From positions 6,071 to 70,070 of the forward strand of contig CAKPYT010000046.1 in the NCBI GenBank assembly GCA_934203075.1: DNA of 64,000 nt, in the 5' to 3' direction. The position numbers and the translations under genes are program-made. Shown here piece by piece: positions 1 to 8,058 of the stretch; position 1 is the first letter of the stretch, and the number at the start of each line of letters is the position of its first letter. The notes under the pieces were generated by a model. It ran no database searches and was not told where the DNA came from. It saw only the letters and a list, made by a program, of their open reading frames with translations. Source of the DNA: an uncultured Clostridia bacterium (lineage in GTDB: Bacteria; Bacillota; Clostridia; Christensenellales; CAG-314).

Positions 1-330
1 CCCGCGGAAAACGTTCGGGTCTTTGGCGGAAATGGAAATATGCGCCCCGCCGCGATCCACCAGGTTGTTGCGCATGTCCGTAACCCAAGGCAGAACGTCC
101 TCCATTGCCGCATCCTGCGCTTCGTCCAGGCGAATGCGGGTAAGCACGTCGTCCTGATAGTTGATACTTACGCGAAAAGCTCCTTTCCGGTAAGCCTCTT
201 TTGCCAGGGCCCGTGCAAAGTCCACACACTCCGGCGGGCAGGTAATCATCAAATCTTGGTTCGGCTGCAAATTTACGCCTTGTGTCACAACCAGTTCCGC
301 ATAGGCTTGCAATTGTTTTTCCGTCAACAT
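1..330 (-). CDS. M29-family aminopeptidase, N-terminal part (runs off window)
   Basis: The reverse strand encodes 110 residues starting MLTEKQLQAYAELVVTQG and continues past the left edge. The opening (a Tyr-Ala-Glu-Leu-Val helix, then a Gly-Val-Asn-Leu-Gln turn and a Pro-rich strand before an Ala-Arg-Ala-Leu-Ala-Lys-Glu-Ala-Tyr helix) is typical of the M29 (AmpS/PepS) metallo-aminopeptidases, which trim N-terminal residues from peptides in the cytoplasm. The metal-binding residues lie in the missing C-terminal part, so activity cannot be judged. An AGGAG Shine-Dalgarno sequence lies about 10 bases before the ATG. The gene is divergent from sdaAB and has its own sigma-A-type promoter. Confidence 0.8.
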   Translation of the reverse strand, partial: MLTEKQLQAYAELVVTQGVNLQPNQDLMITCPPECVDFARALAKEAYRKGAFRVSINYQDDVLTRIRLDEAQDAAMEDVLPWVTDMRNNLVDRGGAHISISAKDPNVFRG

Positions 331-382
331 GTTCTATCTTCTCCTCTTGCCGCAACTTGCGGTATCGTTTTCTTTCGGTTTT

Positions 383-411
383 ATTGTAGCGAAATGCGTA
401 AGGGATGTCAA
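383..411 (-). promoter_or_regulatory. Sigma-A promoter for the M29 aminopeptidase
   Basis: On the reverse strand TTGACA (406-411) and TACAAT (383-388) are separated by 17 bases, about 50 bases upstream of the start codon. The -35 box is a perfect consensus. Confidence 0.75.
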
Positions 412-431
412 GCAAGAAAGTGCTCCAGACG

Positions 432-460
432 TTGACGAAACGGTACTTCTATTGTAAAAT
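432..460 (+). promoter_or_regulatory. Sigma-A promoter for sdaAB
   Basis: TTGACG (432-437) and TAAAAT (455-460) are separated by 17 bases, just upstream of the serine dehydratase genes. It is back to back with the aminopeptidase promoter, leaving about 20 bases between the two -35 boxes. Confidence 0.7.
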
Positions 461-496
461 AAAGCCAGCCCGATTATGGGCGGAAAAGAGGCAAAA

Positions 497-1162
497 ATGG
501 TGAAAAGTATCTTCAGCATTCTCGGGCCTGAAATGATCGGCCCAAGCAGTTCGCATACGGCGGGAGCCGCGCGGCTCGGGCGTGCGGCTTACGTTCTGGC
601 AGGAGGGGACGTGCAGTCTGTCGTCTTTACGTTGTACGGGTCCTTTGCGCATACGGGAAAGGGGCACGGAACGGATAAGGCGCTTCTGGCAGGGATCATG
701 AATCTTTCTCCGAAGGACGAGCACATTAAAACGGCATACGAATTGGCAAAAGAACGCGGGCTCCGCTTTGTTTTTTTGGAAGAGGATGCTTCCGGCTTAC
801 ACCCGAATACGGTAAAAATAGCAGTGACGAAAGCAGACGGTACCACAACGGAACTGGTCGGCTCCAGCATCGGCGGTGGGAACATCGTTCTGACGCAAAT
901 CAACGGGGTTTCCTGTGAAATCACCACGGATTATCCTACCGTAATGGTGCTGCATTCCGATCGCGTCGGGGTGGTCAGCAAACTTACGGCACAGCTGGAA
1001 AAATTTCGGATCAATATCGTTACGTTGCGCAACTCGCGCGAAGCACGCGGCAAGGGCGCAACAACCGTCATCGAAACGGATACGGCGCTGCCGCAATCGG
1101 TGCTGAATGCCCTGCGGGAACAGCCGTCCGTCACGAACGTAGTGTTTATCGATAGAGTCTAG
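497..1162 (+). CDS. sdaAB: L-serine dehydratase, iron-sulfur type, beta subunit
   Basis: Together with the alpha subunit this enzyme deaminates L-serine to pyruvate and ammonia in the cytoplasm using a [4Fe-4S] cluster. The N-terminus has the family signature GPSSSHTAGAARLG (about residues 16-29). Residues from about 147 to the end form an ACT domain, which in this family senses ligand. The length of 221 residues is normal for the split, Bacillus/Clostridium-type enzyme. An upstream in-frame ATG at 476 is less likely because the GAGG ribosome site fits the ATG at 497. The alpha-subunit gene follows after 10 bases. Confidence 0.93.
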   Translation: MVKSIFSILGPEMIGPSSSHTAGAARLGRAAYVLAGGDVQSVVFTLYGSFAHTGKGHGTDKALLAGIMNLSPKDEHIKTAYELAKERGLRFVFLEEDASGLHPNTVKIAVTKADGTTTELVGSSIGGGNIVLTQINGVSCEITTDYPTVMVLHSDRVGVVSKLTAQLEKFRINIVTLRNSREARGKGATTVIETDTALPQSVLNALREQPSVTNVVFIDRV

Positions 1163-1172
1163 AGGGTTCAGA

Positions 1173-2090
1173 ATGTATCAAACGGCAAAAGAATGGGCAG
1201 AAGCATGCGCTCGCCTGCAAAAAACGGTGGCGGAAGTCGTGTACGAGGAGGAATGCGAACGGCAGAACCTCCCTTCGGGGGACGTTTCCGTGCGTGCACA
1301 GTTATCGGATTATCTGAAAGTCATGAAAAACGCCGCAGAGCGGTGCCTTACGGAAGTGGTTCCCTCGGTCAGCGGGCTGAGCGGAGGCGATGCAAAGCGT
1401 TTGTACGACTATCTGCTTGCCGGCGAAACGGTTTGCGGCAGCGAGTTTTTGCTTTCCGTTGCGTATGCGCTTTCCACTTCGGAAGTGAACGCTTCCATGG
1501 GGTTGATCGTGGCTTCTCCCACGGCAGGGGCAAGCGGAATTTTGCCCGGGGCGCTATTAGGGGTGGCAAAACGTCGTAACATCACAGACGTTCGTCTGCT
1601 GACGGACGCATTGTTGGTTGCCGCGGGGATCGGGCAGATTATCGAGGCGAACGCAACGCTGTCCGGTGCGGAAGGCGGCTGTCAGGCGGAGTGCGGATCC
1701 GCCGCTGCCATGGCAGCGGGGGCGGTTACGTTCCTCTGTGGCGGCACAACGCAGCAAATTTTCGATGCGGCGGCCATGGCGCTGAAGAACGTTTTAGGGC
1801 TGGTGTGCGATCCCATTGCCGGGCTGGTGGAGTGCCCTTGTATCAAGCGAAACGCTTCGGGGGCGGCAAATGCGTTGCTGAGTGCGGATCTGGCGCTGGC
1901 AGGCATTCGCAGTATCGTGCCCTTTGACGAAGTGGTGGAAGCCATGGCGCGGATCGGCAGCAGCATTGCGCCGGAATTGCGCGAAACGGCCTTAGGGGGG
2001 CTGGCCAAAACTCCTACGGGCAAAGAAATCAAGCGAAAACTATTTGAGAAAAAACAGAATCCCTTCGAGGGAGAAGGAGAAATCAAATGA
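1173..2090 (+). CDS. sdaAA: L-serine dehydratase, iron-sulfur type, alpha subunit
   Basis: This is the catalytic, Fe-S-binding subunit of serine dehydratase. The protein of 305 residues carries the conserved SPTAGASGILPGAL stretch (about 114-127), the CQAECGSAAAMAAG segment (about 170-183) and CDPIAGLVECPCIKRNA (about 211-227), whose cysteines are the expected cluster ligands. It follows sdaAB closely. Its TGA overlaps the ATG of the next gene (cyclophilin) by four bases, so the genes are probably translated from one message. Confidence 0.94.
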   Translation: MYQTAKEWAEACARLQKTVAEVVYEEECERQNLPSGDVSVRAQLSDYLKVMKNAAERCLTEVVPSVSGLSGGDAKRLYDYLLAGETVCGSEFLLSVAYALSTSEVNASMGLIVASPTAGASGILPGALLGVAKRRNITDVRLLTDALLVAAGIGQIIEANATLSGAEGGCQAECGSAAAMAAGAVTFLCGGTTQQIFDAAAMALKNVLGLVCDPIAGLVECPCIKRNASGAANALLSADLALAGIRSIVPFDEVVEAMARIGSSIAPELRETALGGLAKTPTGKEIKRKLFEKKQNPFEGEGEIK

Positions 2091-2647
2091 AAAATCCTAT
2101 CGTAACCATTACGATGGAAAACGGTGCGGTCATGAAGTTGGAATTGTACCCGAAAGTCGCGCCGAATACGGTAAATAATTTTATTTATTTAATCAAACGC
2201 GGGTTTTACGACGGAACGGTGTTCCATCGGATCATCCCCGGGTTTATGATTCAGGGCGGATCTTGCCCGCAAGGCAAAAAAGATATGGGCGAGTATTACA
2301 GCATCAAAGGGGACTTTGAGCTGAACGGCGTCAGGAATACTCTCCGGCACGAAAGGGGCGTTTTATCTATGGCCCGCACGAACGTGCCCAACAGCGCCTG
2401 CTCGCAGTTTTTCATCATGCATGCGGATGCTCCTCACCTGGACGGCAGTTATGCCGCTTTCGGCAAACTGACGGAAGGCTATGACGTGTTGGACGAGATC
2501 GCAAACGTTCCGACGGATTTTTACGATCGGCCTTTCGAAACGCAGCGGGTCAAAAGCATTGCGGTCGAAACGTTCGGGAAGGACTATCCGGAGCCGGCTA
2601 TGCTTCTGAAAGAACTCGGAAAGCAGGTTCCCAAAGAGAACTGGTAG
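2087..2647 (+). CDS. Peptidyl-prolyl cis-trans isomerase, cyclophilin type
   Basis: The 186-residue protein is a single cyclophilin domain that speeds cis-trans isomerisation of prolyl bonds during protein folding. Hallmarks are FHRIIPGFMIQGG (about 46-58, including the catalytic Arg) and a SQFFI segment followed by HLDGSYAAFG near residues 106-125. There is no signal peptide, so it should be cytoplasmic. It is translationally coupled to sdaAA through an ATGA overlap. The C-terminal 30 residues extend slightly beyond the minimal domain. Confidence 0.93.
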   Translation: MKNPIVTITMENGAVMKLELYPKVAPNTVNNFIYLIKRGFYDGTVFHRIIPGFMIQGGSCPQGKKDMGEYYSIKGDFELNGVRNTLRHERGVLSMARTNVPNSACSQFFIMHADAPHLDGSYAAFGKLTEGYDVLDEIANVPTDFYDRPFETQRVKSIAVETFGKDYPEPAMLLKELGKQVPKENW

Positions 2648-2681
2648 GGAGGCGCGCGGGGATTCCGCGGCAGAGTATCGC

Positions 2682-3254
2682 ATGAAAACAGAAAAACGCA
2701 CACCCGGCGATTACGTGGTCAGCACGTGGTCGGGCGGCAAAACAACGCAGATCGTCATCTACCCCCCGCAAAGCGTTTATGCGGATCGTGACTTTTTGTT
2801 CCGCATCTCTTCCGCAACGGTCGAAACGGAACACAGCGATTTTACGCCGTTGCCCGCTTACGACCGTGTGATTCTGACGCTGCAGGGAGATTTTACCCTT
2901 ACGCACAACGGCGGAACGCCGATTTTGTTGCATCCGCTGCATCCGCATTCTTTCGGGGGCGAAGAGCATACCGAAAGTGACGGTAAAGTGACGGATTTTA
3001 ACCTGATGACGCGCAAAGGGGCAGCGGAAGGGAAGGTAGAGTGTCTTTGCCGATCCGTCGTAACGGCAAAAGAAGGATTTCACTTGTTTTATGCCGCAGA
3101 AAATTCCGTACTATCTGCGGAAGGGAAGGAATATCTTCTTGAGAAAGGAGAAAGCTTATATTTGACGTTGACTGCGGGAGAGTCCGCAACCGTCGGTGTG
3201 AAGGGTTCGGTTGTGTACGCAGCCGTAAAAGAGATCCATAAGGAGGTTATGTGA
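2682..3254 (+). CDS. HutD/Ves-family protein
   Basis: The 190-residue protein opens with TWSGGKTTQIVIYPP and continues with a FLFRISSATVE strand, the conserved core of the HutD/Ves cupin-like family. HutD is linked to histidine utilisation in proteobacteria and Ves to cold growth in E. coli, but the biochemical role is unsettled. No hut genes occur in the window, so the histidine link should not be assumed. It lies 34 bases downstream of the cyclophilin gene, and its final codons (ATG TGA) contain the SD and start region of the next gene. Confidence 0.72.
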   Translation: MKTEKRTPGDYVVSTWSGGKTTQIVIYPPQSVYADRDFLFRISSATVETEHSDFTPLPAYDRVILTLQGDFTLTHNGGTPILLHPLHPHSFGGEEHTESDGKVTDFNLMTRKGAAEGKVECLCRSVVTAKEGFHLFYAAENSVLSAEGKEYLLEKGESLYLTLTAGESATVGVKGSVVYAAVKEIHKEVM

Positions 3255-4210
3255 TGGCACGACCTATGGCTTTACCGAGAACGGGTTGTCTCGGGAAATT
3301 ATTTTCGTTGGTGCTGGTGCTGGTTCTGATTGTCGTCGTTGCTTATTTTGTCGTGGGCAATCTGACGCCGGCACAACTGGGATTCGGAGATTTTGAGATT
3401 TCGGAGGGGAAAACGGTAGCGGATTACGGCCTTGCGGACGTGAAGCTGAAAGATTTGCTGAGTTTCGTTCTTTCTCTCTCCAAGGATAATAAATCGGAAG
3501 TGGTAACGAACGCTCCGTCCGAAGAGGATGAAAAAACAACGGACGAGACGATGGAAAAGATTCTTCCGAAAGATCTGAACGGAAACTTGGACTATCTGAA
3601 ACTGGCAGAGGGAAAGGTCTATACCACCCGTGCGATGAAGTATTGTTTCGGAGATCGCCAGTTAGCCTATGCGTTCAACCAATTGTTGCAGCAAGCCGTG
3701 GAGAAGGGTTCGTTTTTCTCGGAGGATCTGAAAGCGTTGGGAGAAATGGGCGCCAGAATCGAAGAGATCACCGTAGCGAAGGACGAAACGGGATACTATC
3801 TGCGCACCGTTGCGAGTGTCGCCATGACGGAGGACACGAAGAAACAGTTGAGTTCCATACCGTTTCTGAATCTGAAAGATCGCATTTACGTTACTTCGTA
3901 CAACCGCATTTCCGTAAATGCGGACGGAACTCTGCAAACTTCGCCGATGAGCGTTTCGGTAAACGGTCAGTCTGAGGCGTTAAGCAAAGTGATTCTGGAT
4001 ATCGCCATCGGCGAGCAGGACGGAAAGCCGGCGGACGTCTATCTGAACGATACGGTCGGCTCTGCGTTTGCGGACGTATTGCGTAACCTCGGGCAAATCG
4101 GCACGGCCGATGCGGACGAAAACGGCTACGTCACCGGCAACGAAACTATCGGGGAAGCAGGGCTGAAAGAACATGAAATCACCGTGTTGACGAACACGTT
4201 ATTGCCGTAA
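3254..4210 (+). CDS. Membrane-anchored hypothetical protein
   Basis: I do not recognise this protein. It has 318 residues: a short positively charged N-terminus, one strongly hydrophobic segment at about residues 13-37 and then a long soluble portion that should lie outside the membrane (N-in anchor). An acidic linker at about 75-95 precedes a folded-looking region. The ATG at 3254 is preferred over the GTG at 3251 because the GGAGG ribosome site (3242-3246) is then 7 bases away. A clear terminator follows at 4224, so this is the last gene of the serine dehydratase operon. Confidence 0.75.
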   Translation: MARPMALPRTGCLGKLFSLVLVLVLIVVVAYFVVGNLTPAQLGFGDFEISEGKTVADYGLADVKLKDLLSFVLSLSKDNKSEVVTNAPSEEDEKTTDETMEKILPKDLNGNLDYLKLAEGKVYTTRAMKYCFGDRQLAYAFNQLLQQAVEKGSFFSEDLKALGEMGARIEEITVAKDETGYYLRTVASVAMTEDTKKQLSSIPFLNLKDRIYVTSYNRISVNADGTLQTSPMSVSVNGQSEALSKVILDIAIGEQDGKPADVYLNDTVGSAFADVLRNLGQIGTADADENGYVTGNETIGEAGLKEHEITVLTNTLLP

Positions 4211-4223
4211 AAGAAAAGCAGAG

Positions 4224-4257
4224 AAGTGCGTAACCCCAAAGTTACGTACTTTCTTTT
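4224..4257 (+). terminator. Rho-independent terminator
   Basis: An 11-bp stem (4224-4234 with 4241-4251, one G-U pair) with a CCCAAA loop is followed by TCTTTT. It closes the sdaAB-sdaAA-cyclophilin-HutD-unknown operon. Confidence 0.8.
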
Positions 4258-4277
4258 CGGTTGATTCGGGAGAAGAA

Positions 4278-4853
4278 ATGAGAGAACAGGAATTAAAGTA
4301 CCTGATTTCCGCCGGGGATTACGACGAATTGCGGAAAGAGAGCGTGGAAGAACGTTTGCAGACGAATTACTACTTTGATACCCGTGCGTTTCCCGGGGCA
4401 ATGCTGCGCCTTCGGCAGAAGCATACGGGGGTGTGGAAACTTGCTTTGAAACTGCGCAAAGGCGAAGCGGACGGCGTGTTTGTCAACGAGGAAAAGAGCG
4501 TTGTCGTTTCCGCGGAGGACGCGGCGCGTTGGCAAAACGAAGGCATCTCTTCGGAGGTGGTCAATCGTACGTTCGGCGTTCGGTTCGGGCCTCACCTGTT
4601 CCGACTGCTCGGAAGTTTACAGACGCTGCGGTGCATCGTGCCCGTGGGGGAATGGCGTTTCGAAGCGGATCGGAACGATTATTGCGGCAAACGGGATTAC
4701 GAAATCGAGTGTGAGGGGGAGGACGAGGCCTCTCTGCAAGAAGCGGCAAAGTACCTGAAAGAGCGTTTTTCCTGCCGGGAAAGCACGGCCAAATATCTGC
4801 GCTTTTTAAGGGAATACGAAAAGGGGCTCGCAGAGGGACTTTCGTGCCGGTAA
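4278..4853 (+). CDS. CYTH-domain (triphosphate tunnel metalloenzyme family) protein
   Basis: The protein of 191 residues begins with EQELKYLI, the E-x-E-x-K signature of the CYTH superfamily, whose members bind triphosphate groups inside a beta-barrel and act as adenylate cyclases, thiamine triphosphatases or inorganic triphosphatases. Further tunnel-type segments are YYFDTRAFPGAMLRLR (about 35-50) and LALKLRKGEADGVF (about 56-69), with alternating charged residues. The substrate cannot be told from sequence. It sits alone between a terminator and the ruvX promoter. Confidence 0.8.
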   Translation: MREQELKYLISAGDYDELRKESVEERLQTNYYFDTRAFPGAMLRLRQKHTGVWKLALKLRKGEADGVFVNEEKSVVVSAEDAARWQNEGISSEVVNRTFGVRFGPHLFRLLGSLQTLRCIVPVGEWRFEADRNDYCGKRDYEIECEGEDEASLQEAAKYLKERFSCRESTAKYLRFLREYEKGLAEGLSCR

Positions 4854-4868
4854 AGTTCCGGCTTGCGG

Positions 4869-4897
4869 TTGGCAAAGCGAAGAAAACGTGTTATAAT
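4869..4897 (+). promoter_or_regulatory. Sigma-A promoter for ruvX operon
   Basis: TTGGCA (4869-4874) and a perfect TATAAT (4892-4897) are spaced by 17 bases, 35 bases before the ruvX ATG. Confidence 0.8.
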
Positions 4898-4931
4898 AAG
4901 CCAAAAGTGTTAAAATAAAACAGGGGCAGTT

Positions 4932-5342
4932 ATGAGAATATTGGCGTTGGACGTAGGTGACGTGCGAATCGGGCTGGCAATCAGCGACCCGATGCAGATT
5001 TTGGCAAACCCGCTGGAAACGTATCGCAGAACGGGCAAGATCGAGCAGGACGCGGCATACGTGGCAAATCTGGTAAAAGAAAGAGAGGTCGGGCGGATTG
5101 TTTGCGGGTGGCCCAAGAGTATGAACAATACGGAAAACGAGCAAACGCGCAAGACCAAAGAATTTGCAGACGTGCTTGCAACAAAAACGGACGTGCCGAT
5201 GGTTTTCATGGACGAGCGTCTGACCACCGTTTCGGCAACGCGCGTGCTGATCGACGGCGGTGTGCGGCGGGAGGATCGTAAAAAAGTGGTGGATAAAATC
5301 GCCGCAACGATTATTCTGGAGGACTATTTGCGCACCTTGTAA
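4932..5342 (+). CDS. ruvX: Putative Holliday junction resolvase / pre-16S rRNA nuclease RuvX (YqgF)
   Basis: The 136-residue RNase H-fold protein carries ALDVGDVRIGLAISD (4-18) with the catalytic Asp, the GWPKSMNNTE strand, MDERLTTVSA and a closing acidic DKIAA segment, all as in YqgF. In E. coli it processes the 5' end of 16S rRNA; a junction-resolving role is also proposed. The linkage to DUF1292 genes directly downstream is the usual Firmicute order (yrzL-yqgF-yrzB), which supports the assignment. Confidence 0.95.
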   Translation: MRILALDVGDVRIGLAISDPMQILANPLETYRRTGKIEQDAAYVANLVKEREVGRIVCGWPKSMNNTENEQTRKTKEFADVLATKTDVPMVFMDERLTTVSATRVLIDGGVRREDRKKVVDKIAATIILEDYLRTL

Positions 5343-5403
5343 AAGGGAGATCAATAGAAAACCGGGAAAAACAACAAATAAACATCAAAGGGGATGGATT
5401 TTT

Positions 5404-5790
5404 ATGTTAGACGAAAAGAAAGTGAACGAAAACGCGGAAGAGTTGGAAGACGATTTCGACGGAGAAGTGATTGAATTGGAAAACGAGGACGGCGAAACGA
5501 TGTCCTTCTATCACGTAGCGACCTTCGATCTGGACGATAAATGGTACGTGGCGTTTCAGCCGACGGAGGACACGGAAGAACTTTCGGAAGACGAGGTCGT
5601 GTTTTTCGAACTCGGTCAGGACGAAGACGGAGAAGATTTGTTCCTGCCCGTGGAGGATGAAGATTTGCAGGCACGTTTGTACGATGAGTTTTCCGCATTG
5701 GTAGAAGAAGGCTGCGATTGTGAAGATTGCGGCTGTGAAGAATGCGCGGACGGCGCATGCGATTGCAATAGCGAAGGAGACAAAGAATGA
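5404..5790 (+). CDS. DUF1292 (YrzB-type) protein with cysteine-rich tail
   Basis: This is an acidic protein of 128 residues. Residues about 18-95 match the DUF1292 pattern (a GEVIELENEDGETMSF strand, then Phe-Asp-Leu-Asp-Asp-Lys-Trp-Tyr and Val-Phe-Phe-Glu-Leu). The function of this family is unknown. The tail (about 98-122) holds seven cysteines, mostly in Cys-x-Cys and Cys-x2-Cys spacing among Asp/Glu, which suggests metal binding. The ATG at 5404 has an AAGGGGA ribosome site. The gene overlaps the next DUF1292 gene by four bases. Confidence 0.85.
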   Translation: MLDEKKVNENAEELEDDFDGEVIELENEDGETMSFYHVATFDLDDKWYVAFQPTEDTEELSEDEVVFFELGQDEDGEDLFLPVEDEDLQARLYDEFSALVEEGCDCEDCGCEECADGACDCNSEGDKE

Positions 5791-6176
5791 ATCTGGAAGA
5801 AAGACAACCGGAAGTGTTGACGCTCCAGGGGGAGGACGGAAAAGACTATCGTTTTTTGCCGATTCTTTCGTTGGACGTGGATGAAAAAGTATACTACATT
5901 CTGCAGCCGTTGGATATGCAGGAGCACGAAAACGCTTTGATCGCGTTGCAGGTAGAGCAGCAGGCGGACGGATCTTTGCAGTATCTTGCCGTGGAGGACG
6001 ATGCCGTGCTGGATCGCATCAGCGAAGAATTCGAGCGTTGCCTGGAAGCGGGGGAACACGAGTGTTCCTGCTGCGGGCACGACTGTGAGGACTGCGGGCA
6101 TGATTGCGGGGAAGCAGACGCATGTTCTTGCGAGCACGATTCCTCCTGCGATTGCGGCTGTCACGATCACGAATAA
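5787..6176 (+). CDS. Second DUF1292-type protein with Cys/His-rich tail
   Basis: The 129-residue paralogue of the preceding protein has the core VLTLQGEDGKDYRFL and LDVDEKVYYILQPL, again of DUF1292 type. Its C-terminal 40 residues contain 11 cysteines and five histidines in short repeats such as CCGHDCEDCGHDC, a stronger metal-binding appearance than the first copy. The ATGA overlap shows coupled translation. A strong terminator follows at 6226. The role is not known; duplication plus divergent metal-type tails is the notable point. Confidence 0.83.
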   Translation: MNLEERQPEVLTLQGEDGKDYRFLPILSLDVDEKVYYILQPLDMQEHENALIALQVEQQADGSLQYLAVEDDAVLDRISEEFERCLEAGEHECSCCGHDCEDCGHDCGEADACSCEHDSSCDCGCHDHE

Positions 6177-6225
6177 CGCCGGCAACGGAAACGGCAGGGT
6201 ACTGCCGCAGAAGAAACGAGAAAAG

Positions 6226-6262
6226 AATACTTTCCGCATACGTTTGCGGAAAGTATTTTTTT
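6226..6262 (+). terminator. Strong rho-independent terminator
   Basis: A perfect 13-bp stem (6226-6238 with 6245-6257) and a 6-base loop are followed by five further T residues. Confidence 0.92.
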
Positions 6263-6352
6263 AGGGAAAACGCGAGAAGATCCGCCACAGTCCGGCACGG
6301 AACCGAAGCGGAAGAAAATTCCGGGAAAGTACGTAAAATCACGGCAAAAACA

Positions 6353-6381
6353 TTGCCAAAGGAGCGGGATTGTGGTAAACT
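6353..6381 (+). promoter_or_regulatory. Sigma-A promoter for rpsB-tsf
   Basis: TTGCCA (6353-6358), a 17-base spacer, TAAACT (6376-6381). It lies about 120 bases before rpsB. Confidence 0.65.
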
Positions 6382-6499
6382 AGTCAAGGTTTATTACGCA
6401 CTCGGGCGATATTCGGTGGTTGTGCCGCTTTTACGGTAGAAACCGGAGCAAATACTCCCCGGGGAGGAACTAAAACAAAATCGAAAGGAGAAAACAAAA

Positions 6500-7288
6500 A
6501 TGGCAGTAGTTTCTATGAAACAACTTTTGGAAGCAGGCGTTCATTTCGGGCATCAGACCAGAAGATGGAACCCGAAAATGAAAAAGTACATCTATTCGGT
6601 GCGCAACGATATTCACATCATCGACTTGCAGCAAACGGTAAAATTGGCGGAGGAAGCGTATGCTTTCGTTCGTGATATCGTAAAAAGCGGCAAATCCGTG
6701 TTGTTCGTCGGCACCAAAAAGCAAGCGCAGGCCGCAATTCAGCAGGAAGCGGAAAAATGCGGGATGTACTACGTGAACAACCGTTGGCTGGGCGGCACGC
6801 TGACCAACTTCAAAACGATGCGTACGCGTATCGACCGTCTGAATCACATCGACCAGATGGAAAAAATGGGCGAGTTCGAACAACTTCCCAAAAAAGAAGT
6901 TGCCGGCTTAAAGAAAGAACGCGAAAAACTTTTGGCGAACCTGGGCGGTATCCGCGAAATGAAAACGCTTCCGGGCGTATTGTTCATTGTGGATCCCAAG
7001 AAGGAAGCCATTGCCGTGCAGGAAGCACGTTCCTTGCACATTCCGATCGTAGCCATTGCGGATACGAACTGTGATCCGGACGTGATCGATTGCATCATTC
7101 CGGGGAACGACGACGCAATCGGCGCCGTAAAAGTCATGGCCGGCGTCATTGCCAATGCCGTAATCGAAGCGAAAGAAGGCATTGTTTATAATGTAGAAGA
7201 TGACGAAGCCGTCGCTCTGGAAGCAGCGGTTGCTCAGAACAAGGCGGAAGAAGCAGCGGAAGCGGCTCCCGCAGAACAGGCAGAATAA
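6500..7288 (+). CDS. rpsB: 30S ribosomal protein S2
   Basis: S2 (262 residues) binds the 30S head-body junction late in assembly. The opening [22 protein letters not shown] and the segments FVGTKKQAQ and [14 protein letters not shown] are diagnostic. A Glu/Ala-rich tail of about 30 residues extends beyond the core. AAAGGAG precedes the ATG. It is followed after 18 bases by tsf, the standard arrangement. Confidence 0.99.
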   Translation: MAVVSMKQLLEAGVHFGHQTRRWNPKMKKYIYSVRNDIHIIDLQQTVKLAEEAYAFVRDIVKSGKSVLFVGTKKQAQAAIQQEAEKCGMYYVNNRWLGGTLTNFKTMRTRIDRLNHIDQMEKMGEFEQLPKKEVAGLKKEREKLLANLGGIREMKTLPGVLFIVDPKKEAIAVQEARSLHIPIVAIADTNCDPDVIDCIIPGNDDAIGAVKVMAGVIANAVIEAKEGIVYNVEDDEAVALEAAVAQNKAEEAAEAAPAEQAE

Positions 7289-7306
7289 TTTTCGGAGGTC
7301 AGAAAT

Positions 7307-7972
7307 ATGGCTAATTTTACGAATGCAGACGTTATGAAACTGCGTGCGCAAACCGGCGTAGGCATGATGGATTGCAAAAAAGCGTTGGTCCAGGCGGACG
7401 GCAATTTTGAAGAAGCGGTAAAAATTCTGCGCGAAAAGGGCATGGCAAGTGCCGAAAAACGTGCGGGGAAAGTTGCTGCGGAAGGCATTGTGGATAGCTA
7501 CATTCACATGGGCGGTAAAATCGGCGTTTTGATCGAAGTGAACTGCGAAACGGACTTTGTCGCACGGAGCGAACAGTTCCGTCAGCTCGTACACGACCTG
7601 GCAATGCAGGTTGCGGCAGCGCATCCGGAAGTCGTTTCGGTGGAAGACGTAGACCCTCAAAAAGTGCAGGCAGAAAGAGAAATTCTATTGGCACAGGCGA
7701 AAAACGAACCGAAACCGAAGCCGCAAGCCGTCATCGAAAAGATGGTGGAAGGCCGCATTCAAAAATACTACAAAGAAGTATGTCTGCTGGAGCAGGATTT
7801 TGTAAAAGATCCTTCCAAGACCGTAAAACAATTGGTGAGCGAAGCCGTAGCATCGATCGGCGAAAAGATCAGCGTCCGCAGATTCGTTTACTTCAAAATG
7901 GGTGAAGGTATCGAAAAGAAACAAGACACCTTTGTACAGGAAATTCAGGATCAATTGGCAAAATTGCAATAA
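7307..7972 (+). CDS. tsf: Translation elongation factor Ts
   Basis: EF-Ts exchanges GDP for GTP on EF-Tu. The signature TGVGMMDCKKAL (about 16-27) and the GKIGVLIEVNCETDFVAR strand (about 68-85) are present. The length of 221 residues is the short form, with a single compact core domain, rather than the roughly 290-residue E. coli type. GGAGG lies just before the ATG. A terminator directly follows the stop. Confidence 0.98.
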   Translation: MANFTNADVMKLRAQTGVGMMDCKKALVQADGNFEEAVKILREKGMASAEKRAGKVAAEGIVDSYIHMGGKIGVLIEVNCETDFVARSEQFRQLVHDLAMQVAAAHPEVVSVEDVDPQKVQAEREILLAQAKNEPKPKPQAVIEKMVEGRIQKYYKEVCLLEQDFVKDPSKTVKQLVSEAVASIGEKISVRRFVYFKMGEGIEKKQDTFVQEIQDQLAKLQ

Positions 7973-7989
7973 CGATTGCCGTAAAGAGG

Positions 7990-8021
7990 GGGACATATTT
8001 CAAAAATATGTCCCTTTTTTT
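7990..8021 (+). terminator. Rho-independent terminator after tsf
   Basis: An 11-bp stem (7990-8000 with 8004-8014) and a 3-base loop are followed by seven T residues. It ends the rpsB-tsf unit and shows that an upstream TTG-type start for pyrH at 8008 would be inside a terminator. Confidence 0.9.
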
Positions 8022-8058
8022 GAAGAAACGGCGCATGCAGCGCCGTGCGGAGGAAAAC

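Larger units (their letters stand above)
6177..6499 (+). other. Intergenic region with terminator, promoter and rpsB leader
   Basis: This 323-base gap holds the DUF1292 operon terminator (6226-6262), the rpsB promoter (6353-6381) and then a roughly 110-base transcribed leader ending in an AAAGGAG ribosome site. S2 leaders are autoregulated in several bacteria, but I could not match this one to a named motif. Confidence 0.6.

Noticed and set aside
8008..8058. Longer N-terminus for pyrH
   Set aside because: It begins inside the tsf terminator hairpin; the GTG at 8059 has a ribosome site and gives the family length.
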